A stretch of 6,252 nucleotides of DNA, from positions 1-6,252 of the forward strand of contig JACDBO010000298.1 in assembly GCA_013694885.1 (NCBI GenBank), read 5' to 3'. Under the pieces are notes generated by a model that was not told the DNA's origin, did not search any database, and saw only the letters and a list, made by a program, of their open reading frames with translations. Made by a program: the position numbers and the translations under genes. Source of the DNA: Chloroflexia bacterium (GTDB lineage: Bacteria; Chloroflexota; Chloroflexia; Thermomicrobiales; UBA6265). Positions 1 to 5,892 of this stretch are shown piece by piece. Positions within the stretch are counted from its first letter, which is position 1. Each line of letters begins with the position of its first letter.

Positions 1-36
1 ATCCCGTTTCTGACCTGGCCAGACGGCCAACGATGA
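1..36 (+). CDS. Possible C-terminal tail of an upstream gene (partial)
   Basis: Two open frames enter from the left edge and neither can be assigned. One reads IPFLTWPDGQR and stops with TGA at 34-36, leaving a 31-base gap to the next start. The other, from position 3, stops with TGA at 69-71 and would overlap the next gene by an ATGA, but its codons and residues (many R, T, S) look less protein-like. I favour the first. Eleven residues are too few for any identification. Confidence 0.25.
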   Translation: MPFLTWPDGQR

Positions 37-55
37 GGACGTCGTCAGCCGCAAC

Positions 56-62
56 GAAGGGA
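56..62 (+). promoter_or_regulatory. Ribosome binding site of the GcvH-like gene
   Basis: GAAGGGA lies 5-6 bases before the ATG at 68. It supports that start over the in-frame ATG at 109, which would drop the conserved N-terminal strands of the family. Confidence 0.6.
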
Positions 63-67
63 ACTCA

Positions 68-450
68 ATGAACTATCCAGATGAGTTGAGGTACCACCGG
101 GAAGATACGTGGGCTCGAACGGAGGACCATGGCAAGGTCCGCATTGGCATCACCGATTTCGCGCAGACCAACTGGGCGACATCGTTTTCGTAGATCTGCC
201 TGAACCGGGCGTTGAGGTGAGCTTGGGCAACGCCTTCGGTGAGATTGAGTCGTCCAAGACGGTCGCGGATCTCATCGCGCCCGCCAGTGGCGTGGTCGTG
301 GAGGTCAACACGGAGCTCGAGCGCCAGCCGGAATTGGTCAACGCCGATCCCTACGGCGCCGGATGGATCGCGTTGATTGAGGCGTCACAGCCCATCGGCG
401 CGGAGCTCTCGGACGCAGCGGCCTACCAACGTGACACCGAAGAACGGTAG
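68..450 (+). pseudogene. GcvH-like lipoyl carrier protein, interrupted by a -1 frameshift
   Basis: GcvH-family proteins carry a lipoyl group on one lysine and shuttle methylamine between glycine-cleavage enzymes; relatives serve lipoate transfer or sulfur oxidation. The ATG at 68 has a GAAGGG Shine-Dalgarno 6 bases upstream. Its frame gives residues 1-34, ending GKVRIGITDFAQT, then would hit TAG within eight codons. The homology continues in another frame from about 169 with QLGDIVFVDLPEPG, IESSKTVADL and ELVNADPYGAGW, ending with TAG at 448-450. Adding one base in the ACCAAC stretch (167-172) restores a 127-residue protein, the normal family length, with the lipoyl lysine at residue 64 (ESSK), matching E. 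coli GcvH. The in-frame ATG at 109 is an artefact of the shifted frame. No gcvT or gcvP gene is visible here. It may be a real pseudogene or a sequencing error; identity as a GcvH relative is firm, cellular role is not. Confidence 0.85.
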
Positions 451-678
451 ACGGCCCTTTCGTACCCGGACCACCGAGGCCAACGCGCGCCTGGAGGGTT
501 CTGCTCGGCACCGTCTCTTGGCGGACATGCGGTCGGTAGCTGAAGCCCGGCCACACCGCCAACGACACATCGGGGCATCGCGGGCGAGGCAGCGACCCTC
601 GATATCTCGGGTCCGGAACAGGCTTTGGCCTCGATGGCGGCGGGCAAAGGGCCGCTGGCGCGGCCAACCGGGCGAATT

Positions 679-707
679 TTGCAATCACGTGGGCTGTCAT
701 CTAGGGT
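679..707 (+). promoter_or_regulatory. Candidate sigma-70-type promoter of the importer operon
   Basis: TTGCAA (679-684) matches the -35 consensus at four of six bases. It is followed after 17 bases by TAGGGT (702-707), which fits the relaxed TAnnnT -10 box common in actinobacteria. The site lies in the most AT-rich patch of the gap and would give a leader of roughly 58 bases before the ATG at 772. No clear operator repeat flanks it. This is pattern matching only. Confidence 0.35.
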
Positions 708-756
708 TTTACTGCGCTTTGCGACGTTCTGACGAAATAGAGGCGTTCGGATCTCT

Positions 757-763
757 GAGGGGG
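757..763 (+). promoter_or_regulatory. Ribosome binding site of the substrate-binding protein gene
   Basis: GAGGGGG ends 8 bases before the ATG at 772. It is the strongest such site in the operon and fits a binding protein made in excess over the membrane parts. Confidence 0.65.
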
Positions 764-771
764 AACCCGGC

Positions 772-1908
772 ATGACAGGAACGCGTGTCTGGCCATTGTT
801 GCTGGTAGGAGCCATTTTCCTGGCCGCATGTGGTAGTGCCGAAGAGACGAGGCCGGCCACCCAGCCTGGCTCGTCGGAAGCAACGGGGCAGAACGGAGAG
901 GCTGAGGCACCTGAGCAATCCGAGGAGTTCCTCGAAGCTTCGGTCGCCGTCGTGAACAACATGGCGCATCTGCCGGTGTTTGTGGCTCAGGAGTTTGGGT
1001 TGTGGACCGACCGCGGCCTCGATGTCGATGTCCAGACACTGGGCAGCGGCGCCGATATTGCAGCCGCACTTGGCGCAGGCGAAGCGGAGTTCGCAGCGGT
1101 TAACGCCGGGACTGGCGTCGCGCCGCAGCGCGCTAGCGGACTCATGACCAAGCTCGTCGCCCCCTACAACAACGACGCCACCAACGCGATGTATGTGGAC
1201 TGGATCGGCATCGTCGGTCGATCCGATGCAGGCGTGACCACGGACCCGAAGAGTTTGGTCGGCAAGCGCATCGCCGTAACGTCGGGCGGCACCCCGTTCG
1301 AGTACTGGCGGGAGTGGATTGCGAAGGAAGGCTTCAAGGACGATCAATTCGATGTCGTCACCATGGAGCCACCAGACATGTTGACGTCGATCGTCTCCGG
1401 TGATGTCGACGCAGTCGTTCCCTGGTCGCCGTTCCTTACGGCGGCAAGATCCCGACTCGGCGACAACGCTGTGGATGTCTCAACTGGCGAGCCATTGCTT
1501 CTCAGTGCAATCGGCTTGGGTGCCGTAGAAGGACAGGTCGAGGAGAAGGAAGAGATCTTTCGACGCATGATTGAGGGGCTTGTAGAGGCCACCTCGCTCA
1601 TCCGGCAGGACCCGGAAAGCGTTGCGCCCGTCGTCCTCAGCTTCGTTGAGGGCATTGACGAGGCAGAGGCCGTCGAAGCTATGGCCGAAAATGTCTACGA
1701 TCCCCGGATCTCGGTGTGCACCCGCCACGGCGTCGAGGTGACGTCAAAGACTCTCGTTCGCGAGGGGACAGTTGACGAGACCTTCAAGGCGGACGAGCTG
1801 CTGGATTCGCGACTGCTCGATGAGGTACTCGAGGCTAACCCGGACCTGATATCGGATCTCCCGCCCCTTCCCGAGAAGATCGAAGACTGCCGAGGCGTGG
1901 GCGAGTGA
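772..1908 (+). CDS. ABC importer substrate-binding lipoprotein, NMT1/SsuA-like (NitT/TauT class)
   Basis: Captures the substrate outside the membrane and delivers it to the permease pair. The 378-residue protein starts with a lipoprotein signal: basic R5, hydrophobic core, and lipobox LAAC with the lipidated cysteine at residue 20. An acidic, Ser/Gln/Glu-rich tether runs to about 55. The mature fold begins at 56-78 (ASVAVVNNMAHLPVFVAQEF, then GLW), the typical NMT1/SsuA opening where the 'approaching' HLPVFVAQE helix follows strand 1. GEAEFAAVNAG, a GKRIAVTSGGTPFEYW helix entry and GDVDAVVPWSPF (210-221) match the family's repeated strand-and-loop pattern. The family usually has 310-350 residues; the excess is the tether and a C-terminal extension. 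Cysteines 316 and 373 are the only ones in the mature part besides the lipid anchor and could form a disulfide. The stop overlaps the ATPase start. Substrate could be a sulfonate, nitrate, a thiamine-precursor pyrimidine or something else; the sequence does not tell. Confidence 0.9.
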   Translation: MTGTRVWPLLLVGAIFLAACGSAEETRPATQPGSSEATGQNGEAEAPEQSEEFLEASVAVVNNMAHLPVFVAQEFGLWTDRGLDVDVQTLGSGADIAAALGAGEAEFAAVNAGTGVAPQRASGLMTKLVAPYNNDATNAMYVDWIGIVGRSDAGVTTDPKSLVGKRIAVTSGGTPFEYWREWIAKEGFKDDQFDVVTMEPPDMLTSIVSGDVDAVVPWSPFLTAARSRLGDNAVDVSTGEPLLLSAIGLGAVEGQVEEKEEIFRRMIEGLVEATSLIRQDPESVAPVVLSFVEGIDEAEAVEAMAENVYDPRISVCTRHGVEVTSKTLVREGTVDETFKADELLDSRLLDEVLEANPDLISDLPPLPEKIEDCRGVGE

Positions 1909-2786
1909 CGCAGGCCAATAGCAACGGATCAACGATTCGGGCTTCAACCGTGGAGTCCGAACCGCCGACCATCGCAATTAAGAGCCTCAACCATGTGTAC
2001 TTCGACTACCAGAGCAAGAAGACCGTTCATGCCCTCAAGGATGTGGAGCTAGAAATCCAGCCGAGCGAACTGGTTACGGTCGTCGGGCCTTCTGGGTGCG
2101 GAAAGACCACGCTTCTCAACATCATCGCCGGTTTCATCAAGCCGACGGAGGGCCAAATCCTTGTGAATGGTCGGCCGGTGAACAAGCCTGGCAAGGACCG
2201 CGGTGTTGTATTTCAAGAATTGGCTATCCTGCCGTGGCGAACGGTGTACCGAAATATTGCCCATGGTCTGGAAATCCAAAAGGTAGCCAAGGAGGAGATC
2301 GAGCGGCGCGTGCGGCGGCTCACCGAGCTGACCGGACTCGAGGGCTTTGAAAATCATTATCCACATCAGTTGTCGGGGGGTATGAAGCAGCGCGTTGCCG
2401 TAGCCCGGACGTGGGCCGCCGATCCAGAAATTATCCTTATGGATGAGCCCTTTGCCGCGGTGGATGCAATGACGCGGCAGACCCTCCAAGAAGAATTGCT
2501 GTCGCTCACGGTTCGCACGGGAAAGACCGTCTTCTTCATTACTCATAGCGTTGAAGAGGCAGTTTTCCTTGGGGACCGTGTTATCGCGCTTTCCGCTCGG
2601 CCAGGGCGCGTTAAGGCCGACATCACCGTGCCGGTCAGCCGCGCGAACCGCAGTTGGCGGGAGATGAGCAAGAACGACGCACTCCAGGAATGCGTCGAGG
2701 ATGTGCTCGAACTGGTTCGTGGGGAAGCGACTGCAAGCGACAGGTCAGGGGGGGCGGTTTCCGCCGACCGGACGCATGAAGCCTGA
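1905..2786 (+). CDS. ABC importer ATPase, NitT/TauT (SsuB/TauB-like)
   Basis: Cytoplasmic ATPase that powers the two permeases encoded next. All nucleotide-binding motifs are intact in the 293 residues: Walker A GPSGCGKTT (61-69), Q-loop glutamine 104 in VVFQELAILPW, signature LSGGMKQR (156-163), Walker B IILMDEP (176-182) with catalytic Glu181, D-loop from 185, and switch histidine 214 in FFITHS. The FQE-x-x-LLPW type Q-loop and the EAVFLGDRV segment after the switch histidine are typical of the SsuB/TauB/NrtD group. The GTG start at 1905 overlaps the previous stop as GTGA, with a weak GAGG nine bases upstream, so translation is probably coupled. About 20 residues precede the first family strand (TIAIKSL). 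A run of seven G at 2748-2754 lies near the 3' end, in the non-conserved tail; a miscount there would alter only the last residues. Confidence 0.94.
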   Translation: MTQANSNGSTIRASTVESEPPTIAIKSLNHVYFDYQSKKTVHALKDVELEIQPSELVTVVGPSGCGKTTLLNIIAGFIKPTEGQILVNGRPVNKPGKDRGVVFQELAILPWRTVYRNIAHGLEIQKVAKEEIERRVRRLTELTGLEGFENHYPHQLSGGMKQRVAVARTWAADPEIILMDEPFAAVDAMTRQTLQEELLSLTVRTGKTVFFITHSVEEAVFLGDRVIALSARPGRVKADITVPVSRANRSWREMSKNDALQECVEDVLELVRGEATASDRSGGAVSADRTHEA

Positions 2787-3642
2787 CGACGTGGCCAAAG
2801 GCCGCAGCGCAGTAGGTTCAGAAGCGGGGACGGCAGCTCTACATGCCGCCGCCGTGCCTGGTGCGGTCACAAGGGTCGCACGCGCCGGCGCCACGCTACG
2901 CCCTGCGGCTCCATTCCTCATTGCACTCATTATCTGGTGGGGGGCGTGGGCCCTCTTGCGCCCCCCCGACATCATTCTCGTGCCCCCCAACAAGGTGTTC
3001 TCCGCGCTTCTTGACTTGGTCAGACAAGGTCTCTTGGACGCATTCATCAAGGTGAGCCTTGAGCGGTTGGCGCGAGGCGTTCTGGTTGGCATCCTCATTG
3101 GCGTACCCGTTGGGTGGCTGCTGGGACTGAACGAGGACGTTTCACGCGCAGCCGAACCCATCCTCCGGTTCTTCAACGCCGTCTCGGGCATCGCCTGGCT
3201 GCCCCTAATGATCCTGTGGTTCGGATTTAGCGAGCGGACGATTTCGGCGATCATTGTCTACACCATGGCGTTTCCAGTCATCTTCAACACCATGCTGGGC
3301 GTTTCGACTATTCCGAACCGATTGCCGAATGCGTGCCGCACGCTCGGAGCCGGCTCGTTGCGAATCATCAAGGATGTGTACGTCCCGGGTTCGTTCCCAA
3401 GTGTGATGACCGGATTTCGCCTCGGCATCGGCTACGGATGGCGTGCGCTGATCGCCGGCGAGTTCGTGGTCGGCGGTGGAGGGCTTGGGTTTCTGATTTT
3501 CAACGCCCGAACGCAGGGCAACATCGCTGAGGTGATGGGCGGGATGATCGTCCTCGGCCTGCTCTGGCTCATGATCGATCGGTTGATCCTCAGTTCGGTC
3601 GAGCAGAACATCATCGGGCGTTGGGGGCTGATGCGTACATGA
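2776..3642 (+). CDS. ABC importer permease 1 (BPD_transp_1, SsuC/TauC-like)
   Basis: One half of the membrane channel. I chose the ATG at 2776 (288 residues, 11-base overlap with the ATPase). A longer frame from 2701 would overlap by 86 bases and adds nothing family-like; GTG at 2791 is a possible later start. No good Shine-Dalgarno precedes any of them, so coupling to the ATPase is likely. Residues 1-42 are an Ala-rich, mostly hydrophilic cytoplasmic lead. Helices follow at about 44-61 (IALIIWWGAWALL), 100-118, 140-150, 156-175 and in the C-terminal third. The ATPase-contact (EAA) loop is at about 185-205, NACRTLGAGSLRIIKDVYVPG, with the invariant glycine at 191. FNAVSGIAWLPLMILWFGF is the hallmark segment of this family before the loop. 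It differs clearly from the second permease, so the channel is a probable heterodimer. Confidence 0.9.
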   Translation: MKPDDVAKGRSAVGSEAGTAALHAAAVPGAVTRVARAGATLRPAAPFLIALIIWWGAWALLRPPDIILVPPNKVFSALLDLVRQGLLDAFIKVSLERLARGVLVGILIGVPVGWLLGLNEDVSRAAEPILRFFNAVSGIAWLPLMILWFGFSERTISAIIVYTMAFPVIFNTMLGVSTIPNRLPNACRTLGAGSLRIIKDVYVPGSFPSVMTGFRLGIGYGWRALIAGEFVVGGGGLGFLIFNARTQGNIAEVMGGMIVLGLLWLMIDRLILSSVEQNIIGRWGLMRT

Positions 3643-4442
3643 CCACGCTGGCATCGACGGCACACCTCCCCGTCGGGGAACGGATAAAGCGCATTGTTCT
3701 TCCAGCCGTTCCGTTTGTGCTGCTCCTTGCGGTGTGGGGCAGCGCCAAGTTCGTCTTCGACATTCCCCGGGGCATCCTTCCGGACGTCATCTCGGTTTTT
3801 CGCGTCCCGTTCACGCTGACGGACCAGTATCTCGCCCATACCATTGCCTCCGTACAGCGACTCCTACTGGGTTTTGCCGTCGCCGCGGTTTCCGGTCTCT
3901 TGGTTGGCTTAGGGGCGGGTCTTTCCCGACGTTTCGCCGAGTTCATTGGTCCCCTCTCGACGTTCATGAACGCCATCTCCGGAATCGCATGGATCCCGCT
4001 CGCCATCGCCTGGTTTGGCATCGGCACACCCATGGTCGTGTTCATTATCTGGAACTCGGCGTTCTTCCTGGTGCTGGGGAACACTATTCTTGGTGTCCGG
4101 CTCGTGCCACGGGTGCTGGAGCAAGGCCTGTTTACGCTCGGCGCGAGCCGGTTCGACGTGATACGGCACGTGATCTTCCCCGGCGCGATGCCACACATTG
4201 TGGCGGGGTTGCGTTCGGGGCTTGGCTTCGGTTGGCGGGCAGTGATTGCTGCCGAGTTGGTCGGAGCTACCGTTGGGCTGGGACAATGGATCTTCATCGC
4301 TCAGGAGTTCCGTCGGACGGACATCATCATCGCGGGCGCATTCACCATTGGCGCCATAGGACTCCTTACCGATAGGGGCATCCTCGCGCCGCTGGAGCGG
4401 CGGACAGTGGAACGCTGGGGAATGGCGGGGCGCGCGACGTGA
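3639..4442 (+). CDS. ABC importer permease 2 (BPD_transp_1, SsuC/TauC-like)
   Basis: Second membrane half, 267 residues. The ATG at 3639 overlaps the previous stop as ATGA and has GGGGG about eleven bases upstream; a TTG six codons earlier is less likely. Helices are visible at about 19-34 (IVLPAVPFVLLLAVW), 75-95 (LLLGFAVAAVSGLLVGLGAG), 113-127 and 131-152. The EAA loop is at about 160-182: LEQGLFTLGASRFDVIRHVIFP, with glycine 168 at the conserved place. FMNAISGIAWIPLAIAWFG mirrors the equivalent segment of permease 1, showing common descent, but the termini and most other residues differ. FGWRAVIAAELVGATVGLG corresponds to the conserved stretch after the loop. The importer therefore seems to use two distinct permeases, unlike SsuC or TauC systems that use one as a homodimer. 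Confidence 0.91.
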   Translation: MTTLASTAHLPVGERIKRIVLPAVPFVLLLAVWGSAKFVFDIPRGILPDVISVFRVPFTLTDQYLAHTIASVQRLLLGFAVAAVSGLLVGLGAGLSRRFAEFIGPLSTFMNAISGIAWIPLAIAWFGIGTPMVVFIIWNSAFFLVLGNTILGVRLVPRVLEQGLFTLGASRFDVIRHVIFPGAMPHIVAGLRSGLGFGWRAVIAAELVGATVGLGQWIFIAQEFRRTDIIIAGAFTIGAIGLLTDRGILAPLERRTVERWGMAGRAT

Positions 4443-4810
4443 CAAGTGACAACACGACAGGAGGCAACGCCTCTTCTGACCGCATCCGGCTATGGCGGAA
4501 ACCGATCATCGGGTTCGCGCTGTTGGCACTCATCCTCTTCACCGGACCTGTCGTCGGGTGGATGAGCGCGGGCGGGAAGATAAGCCCGCAGATCGATCGC
4601 AGCGCCGCAGAGGTGAACATCGTGATCGATCTGGCGCAACCAGCAAAGTTGTTTCATCGTGAGACACTCTCAGCGCACGGTATTTATGCGGGTCGAGACC
4701 GGACTGAGCCCGCTGACCGCAGTCGACTTGTCCTGCGGAACGTCGCGCAAGATTCACTTCGCACCCTTTCCCGCTATTTTTGGATCGAGTCGATTGAGCC
4801 CATGCGATGA
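4439..4810 (+). CDS. Small single-helix membrane protein coupled to the importer, function unknown
   Basis: I do not recognise a named family. The GTG at 4439 overlaps the permease 2 stop as GTGA, so it belongs to the operon. The 123 residues split into a hydrophilic Asn/Ser-rich start (1-18), basic WRK at 19-21, one membrane helix at about 22-42 (PIIGFALLALILFTGPVVGW), and a soluble tail that the positive-inside rule puts outside the cytoplasm. The tail reads VNIVIDLAQPAKLFHRETL (strand then helix), a charged loop GRDRTEP-DRSR, then LVLRNVAQDSLRTLSRYFWI, SIEP (strand, helix, strand), which looks like a compact alpha/beta domain. It could be an accessory subunit that helps the binding protein dock or anchors the complex. 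The mobile-element remnant starts right at its stop, so the last residues may be altered or truncated by the insertion, although the domain pattern looks finished. The reading frame is credible from its overlap and its hydrophobicity pattern. Confidence 0.7.
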   Translation: MTSDNTTGGNASSDRIRLWRKPIIGFALLALILFTGPVVGWMSAGGKISPQIDRSAAEVNIVIDLAQPAKLFHRETLSAHGIYAGRDRTEPADRSRLVLRNVAQDSLRTLSRYFWIESIEPMR

Positions 4811-5229
4811 ATTCGCGTTTCGCCCACGGTCTTCCTGGCGGCGACCCTGCGGCCGGCCTCCCTCAGATCGACTTCACCGGCTCTACGCAGCGATCTGGGG
4901 AGCACGTCCTCGAGCCTTGCGGCGGGTTGATGTTGCCAGTTGACGCCGCCGCAGTGAAGTAGCAGCCGCAGTCGGTAGTTGTTGAGGTTGCGGAAGCCGT
5001 GACCGACGCGCTTGATCTTTTTCATCAGTCCGTTGATCGCTTCGGTGCGTGCGTTGCTGAGCCGGTCGCTGCGGTAGTAGGCGAGCACGGCCTCTTCCCA
5101 CCGGCGGATGGTGCGGGCGAGGCGGACGGCTTCGGGGATGTCGGCGGCGCGGGCGACGTCGTAGAAGTCGGCCAGCGCGTCGCGGGCGGCCTTCTCGTTG
5201 CCGGCGCGGTAGACGGCGCGCAGTTGCTC
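4811..5229 (-). mobile_element. 3' remnant of an ISL3-family insertion sequence
   Basis: The stretch holds the end of an ISL3-type transposase on the - strand plus about 70 bases beyond its probable stop, where the element's terminal repeat should lie. The outer edge is near 4811-4830 but I cannot fix it, since the partner repeat is missing. The inner edge is the abrupt junction at 5229/5230, where the transposase frame meets a TAA and unrelated DNA. The DNA is more GC-rich than the operon to its left. Confidence 0.6.
4883..5229 (-). pseudogene. ISL3-family transposase, C-terminal fragment with frameshift
   Basis: Read on the - strand from 5229, the frame opens with EQLRAVYRAGNEKAARDAL and passes through RLARTIRRWEEAVLAYYRS, then SDRLSNARTEAINGLMKKIK and RVGHGFRNLNNYRLRLLLHC. 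This is the characteristic end of ISL3 DDE transposases; the Glu in NARTEAIN is by position the third catalytic acid. Both catalytic aspartates and the zinc-binding N-terminus are missing, since about 115 of roughly 400 residues remain, so it cannot be active. Near 4914/4915 the frame appears to have lost one base. In the uncorrected frame translation runs on to 4774, overlapping the small membrane-protein gene antisense. In the adjacent frame it ends RGRAPQIAA with TAG at 4883-4885, which resembles the usual basic end of these transposases as I recall it. The 5' end was cut by the recombinase-carrying element. Confidence 0.85.
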
Positions 5230-5253
5230 TTATCCGTTAACCGCCCCTAACGG
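5230..5253. repeat. Inverted-repeat core at the recombinase-element edge, candidate crossover site
   Basis: CCGTTA (5234-5239) and its exact complement TAACGG (5248-5253) flank an 8-base spacer ACCGCCCC. The left arm extends as TTATCCGTTA from 5230. Two inverted arms around a 6-8 base spacer is the usual layout of a tyrosine-recombinase crossover site. The core sits exactly where the ISL3 transposase is cut and less than 100 bases before a tyrosine recombinase gene. Function as an attachment site is inference. Confidence 0.5.
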
Positions 5254-5263
5254 CCACCGGTGG
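5254..5263. repeat. Perfect 10-base palindrome CCACCGGTGG
   Basis: The palindrome directly abuts the inverted-repeat core. A second perfect palindrome, CCCGATCGGG, lies at 5283-5292. They may be accessory binding sites of the recombinase or of a regulator of its promoter, but short GC-rich palindromes also arise by chance. Confidence 0.35.
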
Positions 5264-5329
5264 TCGAGGTTGCGTTGGTCGGCCCGATCGGGGGCGGATA
5301 CTCGAACGTGGTGGGGATCGGAGCCGCTG

Positions 5330-5815
5330 ATGAGCGTGCGTGTCGTTTGCGAAGACCAAGGTCACCGACTTGCCGACGCGGGCGCGATCGGCGAGGCGGT
5401 CAACGCGTTCCTGACGCACCTGGCAGCGCGTCGGTTCTCTGCCTCGACGGTGCGCGCGTACGGCTACGACTTGGCGAACTTCAGCGCTTTCCTCGTCGAG
5501 CGCGCGCTGCAGCTGGCCGAGGTGGTGCCCGGCGACCTGTTCGACTATCTGGACTGGCAGGCGCAGTCGCGACGGCCGGTGGGCAAGGTCGTGCAGCTGA
5601 ACGCGCAGGGGCCGGCGGCGGCGGCGATGAACCGGCGCATCAGTGCTGTGCGCGGCCTGTTCGAGCATCTGGTCGCCATGGGCGACCGTGCGGACAACCC
5701 GGTGCCGGCGGCGCGTCGCTCCAGCGGGCTGCGCACACCTGCGCGCGGGCTGCTGGGTCACCTGGGACCGGGACGCCAGCCGGAGGTTGTCCCGCGGTCT
5801 GTTGATGTGAGGTGA
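5330..5815 (+). pseudogene. Tyrosine recombinase/integrase, N-terminal domain only (interrupted by IS256-type element)
   Basis: The N-terminal core-binding (SAM-like) domain is clear: AVNAFLTHLAARRFSASTVR, AYGYDLANFSAFLVERAL, LFDYLDWQAQ and MNRRISAVRGLFEHLVAMGD, then DNPVPAARR. These are the DNA-clamping helices of phage-integrase-like enzymes, here about residues 20-125. I chose the ATG at 5330 (MSVRVVCEDQG) because a GGAG lies just upstream and the frame before it is not protein-like. The whole catalytic domain with the R-H-R-Y residues is absent: 161 residues remain of an expected 300 or more. After GLLGHLGPGR (ending 5775) the sequence turns into QPEVVPRSVDVR and stops, coinciding with the left end of the IS256-type element. 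The missing part may continue beyond that element, outside this window. The truncated product could still bind DNA but cannot recombine it. Confidence 0.8.
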
Positions 5816-5892
5816 CGGTCCCCCGCCTGGCCGGTGCCGGATGGCATCGTGCTGGGCGTCCTGGACAGACAACCCGAGGAAGGGGACCGTCA
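5813..5892 (+). promoter_or_regulatory. Inverted repeat that could sequester the transposase start
   Basis: TGACGGTCCCC (5813-5823) is the exact reverse complement of GGGGACCGTCA (5882-5892). The right arm covers part of the GAGGAAGGGG ribosome binding site and the A of the start codon. In a transcript entering from outside the element, the two arms could pair over a 58-base loop and hide the start. The 11-base match is read directly; its function is inferred by analogy with IS10 and IS50, where such hairpins protect against read-through expression. Confidence 0.45.

Larger units (their letters stand above)
451..771 (+). other. Intergenic gap of 321 bases without a convincing gene
   Basis: Several open frames cross this stretch on both strands, but the products are arginine- and proline-rich and show no recognisable motif, so I treat them as chance frames of GC-rich DNA. 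No strong terminator hairpin followed by a T-run is visible after the GcvH-like stop. The right part becomes more AT-rich from about 675 and holds a candidate promoter and the ribosome binding site of the next gene. A decayed gene cannot be excluded, because short coding-like stretches occur in different frames around 570-650. Confidence 0.5.

Noticed and set aside
377..775. Open frame of 132 residues on the + strand between the GcvH-like gene and the binding protein
   Set aside because: It begins inside the GcvH-like gene in another frame, is very rich in arginine, lacks recognisable motifs and crosses the candidate promoter.
423..962. Open frame of 179 residues on the - strand
   Set aside because: It covers the lipoprotein signal and start of the binding protein antisense, with no family pattern; stop-poor GC-rich DNA explains it.
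2701..2786. Longer start for permease 1 at 2701 and a possible ATPase-permease fusion by slippage at the seven-G run (2748-2754)
   Set aside because: The extra residues resemble nothing in the family, the overlap would be 86 bases, and both proteins are complete as separate chains. A fusion would need a +1 shift for which no stimulating element is seen.
3734..4375. Open frame of 213 residues on the + strand inside permease 2
   Set aside because: It lies within the permease in another frame, is Arg/His-rich and has no hydrophobic segments, whereas the permease frame has all its family motifs.
4999..5250. Open frame of 83 residues on the + strand opposite the ISL3 fragment
   Set aside because: Gly/Val/Ala-rich antisense shadow of the transposase, with no independent support.
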